Positions 62,201 through 64,000 of a stretch of DNA of 64,000 nucleotides are shown here, in pieces; the first letter of the stretch is position 1; every line of letters starts with the position of its first letter. A program made the translations under genes and the position numbers. The notes beneath the pieces are model-generated. The model saw only the letters and a list, made by a program, of their open reading frames with translations. It had not been told where the DNA came from and searched no databases. Source of the stretch: Trogon surrucura (lineage: Eukaryota > Chordata > Aves > Trogoniformes > Trogonidae); NCBI GenBank assembly GCA_020746105.1, contig CM036626.1, forward strand, positions 13,596,001 to 13,660,000, written 5' to 3'.

Positions 62201-63616
62201 TTACCTCCCACTTTCTTACTCGTATTTACAGATGAATTTTAGAAGGTACCTTGAACAGTTTAAATAACTGGTCTTCTCTACACCAGCTGATTCTGAGTAG
62301 TTGCAGGTAACAAAGACAGTAAATGGCAACTCAGCCACCTAAATTTGGAGGGTTTTAACATTCAGAACAGTGCAGTAGTTAGACAAACAATGGAGCTGGA
62401 AGTCATTATTTCTTGTGCTGACAGTGTGAAAGAGGACGTTCTTAAAATGGTGAATGTAAACAGATGTCAAAATATGCCATTTAACTTAATACCGTCTTGA
62501 TTTAGTCTCACAATGAAGATTATGTCTCTTTTTGTGGTAAAAAGTCTTTTTTTTTTTCCTGTGTGACAGACAGTGCCATAGTTTAGAGAAAGTATTGCTG
62601 AGTATGTATTAGGGTCTGTCTTTTACTTTCAGCTCTTTTGAAGCTACAAGGTTATTAAGAGTTAATGCTCGTCCTGCTGCAGAGTTTGTATGTTTGGTCA
62701 GAATAAGATGTTGGGTGTCTAATAAAAGGATGGAGATTGGGGAAAATGAAGAGAATGTGTATTGGGATGTGGTAGTGTTAATGTTAGTATTTCAGTTTAA
62801 AATGCTGATGTTAAGATGAGTGTGTGTAGAACAGGCATGGCAGAATCATTAATGATACTTTTTAAAGCTCTCTGAAACCTTTTCAATTTAGATTAGTATT
62901 TAAATCTCCCTTTGGAGATTAAATTGGCTGAGTGAGACTTGCATTCCATTTTCTGATTATAACATCTCTAGTATAAAGGGCTTTAAATGCAGGATCATCC
63001 TTCGAGTTCCGTTTTGGAGATGTGACTCTTTATACTGATGATTCTTTACAGGTGTTGGTCAGCTGAAATTCTAAAATTCTTTAACCATGTATCAGGATAT
63101 CATTTTCTGGTCAGAGCAAAACTTTAAAAAAAAATCCACCCTTCTTTCTAAATGTCTGTGGTTGTTAACAAATGTACATTTTCATAGGCAGCACACTGTT
63201 AATGAAGATTATTGGTGAGATGTCCCCATGTTTAGCAAGAGAACACCAGTTATGCAGTGCAGGGTGATGGACTTCTCAAAAAAGAAATGCTTCTGCAGTG
63301 TTGGAAATTCTGTCTGGCTTGTGACAGCCACTTATTTAAAAGCAAAGGCAAATATGACCTATAAATACAAGTAGTTATATTAAGAAACGGCTTAACTGAG
63401 AAAAGCCTTTTGCTAGTGGTCCTAAGTGATGATACACTGTGAAAAATGGGGCAAGAAAAGTTGGTGCTAATCTAGAGCATTTATATTTTAAAATTGCTGT
63501 TCTGATGTGACACAGATAAAAATATTTCTTACTTTCGAAAAAGAATTAAATTTTACTGGTTTGTGTCTCCACAGCATTTGTCAAGTAGACACAGTGTCCA
63601 GCAGAGCACATCACAG
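11164..63616 (+). CDS. DOCK3: DOCK3, dedicator of cytokinesis 3, 5' part of the gene (seven exons, partial)
   Basis: Seven exons joined in order (11164-11247, 20861-20901, 21557-21612, 23227-23323, 49564-49712, 55313-55397, 63575-63616; 554 nt) give one open frame of about 184 residues. Every border is GT-AG and every phase fits its neighbour. The product starts inside an SH3 domain ([34 protein letters not shown]) and continues into the helical segment that follows it in DOCK-B proteins. DOCK3 is known as a brain-enriched atypical guanine nucleotide exchange factor for Rac; the SH3 region cooperates with ELMO, and the catalytic DHR2 domain is far downstream of this window. The paralogue DOCK4 is similar, but the wording here ([40 protein letters not shown]) fits DOCK3 better as I know the family. 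The start codon exon is not in the window. The span is the gene extent within the window, not a continuous ORF. Confidence 0.95.
11620..11679. repeat. 30-bp tandem duplication
   Basis: There are two adjacent 30-bp copies (11620-11649 and 11650-11679), each starting GTAGAAACA and ending AAAAATATCA, differing at one base (ATCTG versus ACCTG). This is a recent local duplication. Confidence 0.95.
18215..18300 (+). mobile_element. Small CR1 3' fragment
   Basis: ACTGAAATAGGTTGTCCAGT followed by GCCATCTCCACTTGATGTAA is a decayed form of the CR1 stretch with GGTTGCCCAG and ATCTCCATCCTTGGAGATAT. It is short and without a tail. Confidence 0.45.
18849..18861. repeat. 13-nt poly-C run
   Basis: An uninterrupted run of C on the + strand (G on the other). 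Confidence 0.9.
19823..19990 (+). mobile_element. Second copy of the tRNA-derived SINE, head truncated or decayed
   Basis: From the D-arm onward this matches the copy at 9938-10123 apart from a handful of changes: box B is GGTTCAATTCC (19863-19873), there is a two-base insertion after GGTTCTC, and a few G to A differences. The CR1-type tail and one ATTCTATGAT end are present. The acceptor-stem part is missing and box A is not recognisable (TCCATGGG in place of TCAGTGGG), so it is probably 5'-truncated. Confidence 0.85.
20861..20901 (+). CDS. DOCK3: DOCK3 exon (probably coding exon 3), SH3 core GWYRG
   Basis: This is a very short exon of 41 nt between the acceptor CTGGTTTTAG and the donor GTAAGTG. 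The leading GC completes the glycine codon left by the previous exon, and 13 codons follow, ending in phase 0. The peptide is [19 protein letters not shown] is the SH3 signature tryptophan segment that lines the proline-rich ligand groove; KKPNVK leads into the next strand. The exon lies 9.6 kb after the preceding one and only 655 nt before the next. At this length it is close to microexon size, so loss or skipping would shift the reading frame. Confidence 0.95.
21557..21612 (+). CDS. DOCK3: DOCK3 exon (probably coding exon 4), end of SH3 domain
   Basis: The exon is 56 nt between a T-rich acceptor ending CTCTCTTGCAG and the donor GTGAGTA. It enters in phase 0, carries 18 codons and ends with GG, which the next exon completes to glycine. 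The peptide [19 protein letters not shown] holds the FPxNYI motif that closes the SH3 fold. The donor is followed by a T-rich stretch and then an unusually C/A-rich one (about 21629-21692), which may influence recognition of this short exon. Confidence 0.95.
21629..21692 (+). promoter_or_regulatory. C/A-rich intronic stretch just downstream of a DOCK3 donor
   Basis: Starting 16 nt after the donor of the 56-nt exon, about 64 nt are almost entirely A and C, after a short T/C-rich piece. C/A-rich intronic elements are known binding sites of hnRNP L and U-rich ones of TIA1. A splicing role here is inference. Confidence 0.35.
22250..22675 (+). mobile_element. CR1 LINE 3' fragment with tail
   Basis: It contains GAGGAAAGGCTGAGAGAGTT, ATTGTTCAGCCTAGAGAAGA, CACTGGCACAGGCTGCCCAG, then GGACTGGACTAGATGATCTT and the end CCATTCTATGATTCT. 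It is 5'-truncated, with insertions or deletions in the middle. Confidence 0.9.
23227..23323 (+). CDS. DOCK3: DOCK3 exon (probably coding exon 5), linker after SH3
   Basis: The exon is 97 nt, with acceptor TTCTTGTATAG and donor GTAAGAA. The leading G completes the glycine codon from the previous exon and 32 codons follow in frame, ending in phase 0. The peptide includes [16 protein letters not shown] and [16 protein letters not shown], the segment directly after the SH3 domain and the start of the helical region of DOCK-A/B proteins. It is followed by a 26.2-kb intron, the longest complete one in the window. Confidence 0.95.
23941..24140 (-). mobile_element. Old CR1 LINE 3' fragment
   Basis: On + it reads GTTCAGGTTTGAAGGGACTT, GACCATCTAGTTCAACTGTC and GGAGACTCCACAGCTTCCCT, the reverse complement of a CR1 3' end. 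It is diverged and its tail repeat is lost. Confidence 0.75.
25312..25652 (-). mobile_element. CR1 LINE 3' fragment with tail
   Basis: It begins with AGAATCATAGAATTGTCAGG (the reversed tail), then GGAAGGGACCTTAAACATCA, CACCACCCTCACGGTGAAGA and ACTTCTTCCTAACGTCCAAT. The minus strand reads a typical CR1 3'-terminal peptide ([20 protein letters not shown]). Confidence 0.93.
25929..26190 (+). mobile_element. CR1 LINE 3' fragment with tail
   Basis: GCAGAGCCTGTTGCAATAGG, AAAGGCTGCCCAGAGAGGTG, CCCATTCCTGGAGACATTCA and GACTAGATGATCTTGAAAGG, then AACCATTCTATGA. It lies 276 bp after an opposite-strand CR1 fragment. Confidence 0.92.
28418..28902 (-). mobile_element. CR1 LINE fragment, about 485 bp
   Basis: On + it reads TAGAATAGCCCAGGTTGGAT, ATCATCTGGTCCAACC, ACACCTGTTGCCCTTTGTCT, CTGTGACAAGGTCCCC and TCTCCAGCCTTTTGACCATC, the reverse complement of a long CR1 3' region. 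The tail repeat is degenerate. Confidence 0.88.
33657..34135 (-). mobile_element. Old CR1 LINE 3' part
   Basis: It begins GGCACAGAATCATAGGATTT (reversed tail) and continues through AGAAGAAGCTGGATCCATCT to CTAGTGCAGCCTAATATACG, the reverse complement of the CR1 segment downstream of the reverse transcriptase. It probably belongs to the same copy as the fragment at about 34228-34500. Confidence 0.8.
34228..34500 (-). mobile_element. CR1 reverse-transcriptase fragment (broken)
   Basis: The minus strand reads about 85 residues with [27 protein letters not shown] and [12 protein letters not shown]. These correspond to the CR1 ORF2 region around the catalytic FADD box, with FADD changed to FADE here. 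It is not a functional gene. Confidence 0.8.
34915..35400 (+). mobile_element. Ancient LINE (CR1/L3-like) fragment
   Basis: AAATTTGCTGATGATGCAGA reads KFADDA, the reverse-transcriptase active-site box. Further on, GTGTCCATTTCAAAATAGAT and GTGGAAAAGCTGGAAGGGTT resemble the downstream part of old CR1-like LINEs. It is strongly decayed. Confidence 0.5.
35497..35514. repeat. 18-nt poly-A run
   Basis: An uninterrupted A run on the + strand following TGCTTT; not obviously the tail of a retrocopy. Confidence 0.9.
36060..36365 (+). mobile_element. Ancient CR1/L3-like LINE 3' end
   Basis: AGGGTAATTAACAAGAAAAT, then TTTCTATGGCATGTGCCCTG, CAGGAAGTCAGACCAGATAA and TCTTGGAACTGATGAATCTT follow the order of the 3' end of old amniote CR1-like LINEs (TGCAGGAGGTCAGACTAGAT type). 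Confidence 0.65.
39040..39370 (+). mobile_element. CR1 LINE 3' fragment with tail
   Basis: GGTTTATAAATATGTCAAGG, CACTGGAACAGGCTGCCCAG, GGAGACATTCAAAATCCGCC, GGTTGGACTAGATGATCTTT and a tail of ATTCTGTGATTCTGTGAT. The 3' part is very like the copy at about 59005-59188 (both read [20 protein letters not shown]), so the two belong to one subfamily. Confidence 0.95.
42910..43252 (-). mobile_element. CR1 LINE 3' fragment with tail
   Basis: It begins ATCATAGAATCACAGAATGT and continues GTTGGAAGGGACCTTTAGAG, GGTCATCTGGTCCAACCCCC, AGAACTTCTTCCTAACATCT and GCGCCCTTGAGGTACTGGAA. It is a well preserved reverse-complemented CR1 3' end. Confidence 0.95.
45961..46276. repeat. 42-bp minisatellite, six full units plus a degenerate seventh
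   Basis: Units begin at 45961, 46003, 46045, 46087, 46129 and 46171, each exactly 42 bp, starting GTGTGACCCC and ending TGTGGTCAC plus two or three bases; the last stretch (46213-46276) is rearranged. Where units meet, GGTCACACGTGTGACC forms a perfect 16-bp palindrome around CACGTG; the last two junctions are mutated. As 42 is a multiple of three, several frames on both strands stay open, producing spurious ORFs including one of 281 codons on the minus strand. Confidence 0.97.
46543..46596 (+). other. G-quadruplex-forming tract
   Basis: Many G-runs of three to six bases with short spacers lie on the gene's coding strand (for example GGGGGGAGGCAGGGCGAGGG). They meet the usual G-quadruplex pattern in DNA and in the pre-mRNA. 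Confidence 0.6.
47795..47829. repeat. (CATA)n tetranucleotide microsatellite
   Basis: TACATACATACATGCATGTA followed by more CATA units; imperfect, with a short palindromic ATGCAT in the middle. Confidence 0.9.
49416..49563 (+). promoter_or_regulatory. DOCK3: Extended polypyrimidine tract and acceptor of the 149-nt DOCK3 exon
   Basis: About 135 nt are almost wholly C and T before the CTTTACAG acceptor. A good branch-point match, TTACTAAT (49471-49478), sits about 86 nt upstream of the splice site, and no AG dinucleotide occurs between it and the acceptor AG. Distant branch points with long AG exclusion zones and PTB-type pyrimidine motifs are known from regulated exons. The tract itself is seen; the regulation is inferred. 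Confidence 0.6.
49564..49712 (+). CDS. DOCK3: DOCK3 exon (probably coding exon 6), N-terminal helical segment
   Basis: At 149 nt this is the longest exon here. It enters in phase 0 after CTTTACAG and leaves in phase 2 (GA) at the donor GTAAGTA. The 49 codons include [40 protein letters not shown] and [10 protein letters not shown], characteristic of the helical segment between the SH3 and DHR1 domains. A second acceptor reading (AAG three bases later) is conceivable, but the retained lysine fits DOCK3 as I know it. The acceptor is preceded by a long polypyrimidine tract with no AG and a distant branch-point-like TTACTAAT (see the regulatory entry). Confidence 0.96.
49713..55312. other. DOCK3: DOCK3 intron, 5.6 kb
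   Basis: This intron has no repeat I can recognise and no further exon: the peptides on either side join directly in the known DOCK3 protein. It is AT-rich with short A and T runs only. Confidence 0.7.
55313..55397 (+). CDS. DOCK3: DOCK3 exon (probably coding exon 7)
   Basis: The exon is 85 nt between acceptor TTCTTTTTTGCAG and donor GTAAGAA. The leading A completes a glutamate codon with the GA left by the previous exon; 28 codons follow and end in phase 0 with methionine. The peptide includes [19 protein letters not shown] and ISVSDLYKM. The LDLVPRK stretch is shared with the paralogue DOCK4, while [16 protein letters not shown] points to DOCK3. Confidence 0.95.
55865..56112 (-). mobile_element. 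Old CR1-like LINE fragment
   Basis: On + it reads AAATCTTAGAAGGTCATCAG, GTCCATTATTCTACTTTAAT, then ACCACAGCCTACCCAGGCAA. These are the reverse complement of a diverged CR1-type 3' region. It directly abuts a + strand CR1. Confidence 0.55.
56113..56625 (+). mobile_element. CR1 LINE, about 510 bp, with end of the reverse-transcriptase ORF
   Basis: The 5' part still reads the end of CR1 ORF2 ([20 protein letters not shown], then ELLERVQRR). It continues with GATGATCCAGGGGCTGGAGC, CCTCCCTGGAGGTGTTCAAG and GACAGGGAGGTTGGATTAGA, and ends CCATTCTAGGATT. Its last 90 bp closely match the tails of the two SINEs (CTGATCTAGTAGAGAGG..CGTCCCTGC versus CTGACCTAGTCGAGAGG..CGTCCCTGC), so it belongs to, or near, the CR1 family that supplied the SINE tail. 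Confidence 0.93.
58430..59004 (+). mobile_element. Probable old LINE, upstream part
   Basis: This A-rich sequence has pieces such as AAGTATAATGAAGTAGCAAA and AAAATTAGAAAGGCAGCGCA that resemble the interior of old CR1-like LINEs. It ends where a younger CR1 tail begins, and the sequence beyond appears to continue the same element. The evidence is weak. Confidence 0.35.
59005..59188 (+). mobile_element. Young, strongly 5'-truncated CR1
   Basis: GCCCTGGCACAGGCTGCCCA, GGAGACATTCAAAACCCGCC, GGGGCTGGACGAGATGATCT and the tail CTCTGTGATTCTGTGATG. It is closely similar to the 3' part of the copy at about 39040-39370, with few differences, so it is relatively recent. Confidence 0.93.
59190..60065 (+). 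mobile_element. Old LINE with reverse-transcriptase remnant
   Basis: AAATATGCAGATACCACAAA reads KYADTTKL, a mutated RT active-site box. TAGTAAATAGAGGAAAAGCA upstream and GAGTATTACAATGGAATCAC plus ACAAGCTGAATAAATC downstream follow the order of old CR1/L3-like LINEs. No open frame remains. Confidence 0.55.
60205..60910 (-). mobile_element. CR1 LINE, 3' portion, interrupted by an LTR
   Basis: On + it reads GGGGCCTCAGGTGATCTGGC, CAGACCAGGCTGCTCAGAGC, CCCAGGTGCAGGACTTGTCG and AATTCATAAGGTTCCTTTTA, the reverse complement of a long CR1 3' region. The matching continuation resumes at 61513 after an LTR insertion. Confidence 0.8.
60906..60910. repeat. Left 5-bp target site duplication of the LTR
   Basis: GTTGC directly before the LTR start TGTCATGG; the same five bases follow the LTR at 61513-61517. 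Confidence 0.75.
61093..61171. repeat. 45-bp tandem duplication inside the LTR
   Basis: ATACGCTCACCTTA and GATGAGGAGTCTCAA recur with a 45-bp period; the first copy carries the TATA-like element and the second has it mutated. Confidence 0.85.
61457..61475. repeat. 19-nt poly-G run
   Basis: An uninterrupted G run on + within the LTR. Its length is likely variable and error-prone in sequencing. Confidence 0.9.
61513..61517. repeat. Right 5-bp target site duplication of the LTR
   Basis: GTTGC immediately after the LTR end CTGCCACA; it matches 60906-60910. Confidence 0.75.
61518..61965 (-). mobile_element. CR1 LINE, continuation beyond the LTR
   Basis: On + it reads TTAGGTCCTTCTGAATGGAG, GCTGCCCCCAATTTAGGATT, GGTGAAGGCCTTGCTGAACT and AGGATAGACAACAGACTG, then AAATCCATGTTGCCTATTTT. 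It continues the reverse-complemented CR1 body from 60205-60910. Confidence 0.8.
63575..63616 (+). CDS. DOCK3: DOCK3 exon (probably coding exon 8), short 42-nt exon
   Basis: The exon is 42 nt (14 codons, phase 0 on both sides) with acceptor TGTGTCTCCACAG and donor GTAAACA. The peptide is [14 protein letters not shown], a polar linker in DOCK3 that differs from the corresponding segment of DOCK4 and so supports the paralogue assignment. Because it is in frame and a multiple of three, skipping would delete 14 residues without a frameshift. The next exon is beyond the window; 384 nt of intron follow. Confidence 0.9.
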
Positions 63617-64000
63617 GTAAACATCATCTACGTATAGTTATTGTTGTCTTTCAGTGTTTGGTAATGTTTGTAAAGCTGTGATGTCCCTACCCGTAGAACA
63701 CTTCCTCAGAAGGTCCCCAAGTAATTAACTGACTCAGATTCTTCAGCTTTCATTTAGGCCTCTTTTTCTTGGCTCTGACTGTTATTCTTAAAAGATCAGC
63801 TTGTGTAGTGATATCAAAAGCCTCAGTCTGCCCACGTGAGTTGTCTTTCCACCTGCTAACACGTGGCTTAGTGTTTCACATGTCCCTTCTGCAGCAGTGT
63901 AATCCTTTCCTGGCCATGGAATCGGGCTCTAATCTTTACAGGAGAACTGTGCTTCCACAGGTACCTGTCTTTAAAGGATGAGGATTTACTTGGATTTAAT
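63617..64000. other. DOCK3: Start of the next DOCK3 intron
   Basis: These 384 nt follow the last exon and its GTAAACA donor. I see no exon, repeat or other signal in them; the intron runs out of the window. Confidence 0.75.

Larger units (their letters stand above)
55398..63574. other. DOCK3: DOCK3 intron, 8.2 kb
   Basis: The intron contains an old minus-strand LINE piece directly followed by a + strand CR1 (about 55865-56625), an old + strand LINE interrupted by a young CR1 tail (about 58430-60065), and a minus-strand CR1 split by a solo LTR (60205-61965). The stretches 56630-58430 and 61970-63570 show nothing I can name. Confidence 0.75.

Noticed and set aside
1-64000. CRISPR arrays, operons, bacterial promoters or terminators
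   Set aside because: The window is vertebrate intronic DNA; the only regular array is the 42-bp minisatellite, which has no repeat-spacer pattern.

Overview
The window is vertebrate nuclear DNA and almost certainly avian. It carries many CR1 LINE fragments, several ending in the bird-typical 3' tail of the ATTCTATGAT kind. It also holds two copies of a SINE with a tRNA-Ile-like head and a CR1 tail, the architecture described for TguSINE1 of passerine birds, so a passerine is the best guess. The sequence is AT-rich and intron-dominated; there is no bacterial-style gene packing, no operon and no CRISPR array.

Only one protein-coding gene can be supported: the 5' part of DOCK3 (dedicator of cytokinesis 3) on the + strand. 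Seven short exons (11164-11247, 20861-20901, 21557-21612, 23227-23323, 49564-49712, 55313-55397, 63575-63616) have GT-AG borders and mutually compatible phases, and they join into about 184 continuous residues. They encode nearly all of the N-terminal SH3 domain ([28 protein letters not shown]) and the start of the helical region after it ([41 protein letters not shown]). By comparison with the known mammalian gene these should be coding exons 2-8; exon 1, with the start codon, lies upstream of the window and the rest of the roughly 2,000-residue protein lies downstream.

Layout: 1-11163 intron 1 (old LINE pieces, an imperfect long hairpin, microsatellites); 11164-23323 the SH3-coding exons, with a 9.6-kb intron holding both SINEs; 23324-49563 a 26-kb intron packed with CR1 fragments of both orientations and a GC-rich island with a 42-bp minisatellite; 49564-55397 two exons, the first preceded by a very long AG-free polypyrimidine tract; 55398-63574 an intron with a CR1 related to the SINE tail, an old LINE, and an older CR1 split by a solo LTR with a 5-bp target duplication; 63575-64000 the last exon and the start of the next intron.

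I see no clearly new biological system. The points most worth a second look are the solo LTR nested in a CR1, the minisatellite whose unit junctions form a 16-bp perfect palindrome around CACGTG, the splice architecture in front of the 149-nt exon, the SINE/CR1 tail sharing, and X-box-like motifs in both arms of an imperfect hairpin and again in the LTR. Repeat family names rest on recognition without a database search, and repeat borders are approximate.
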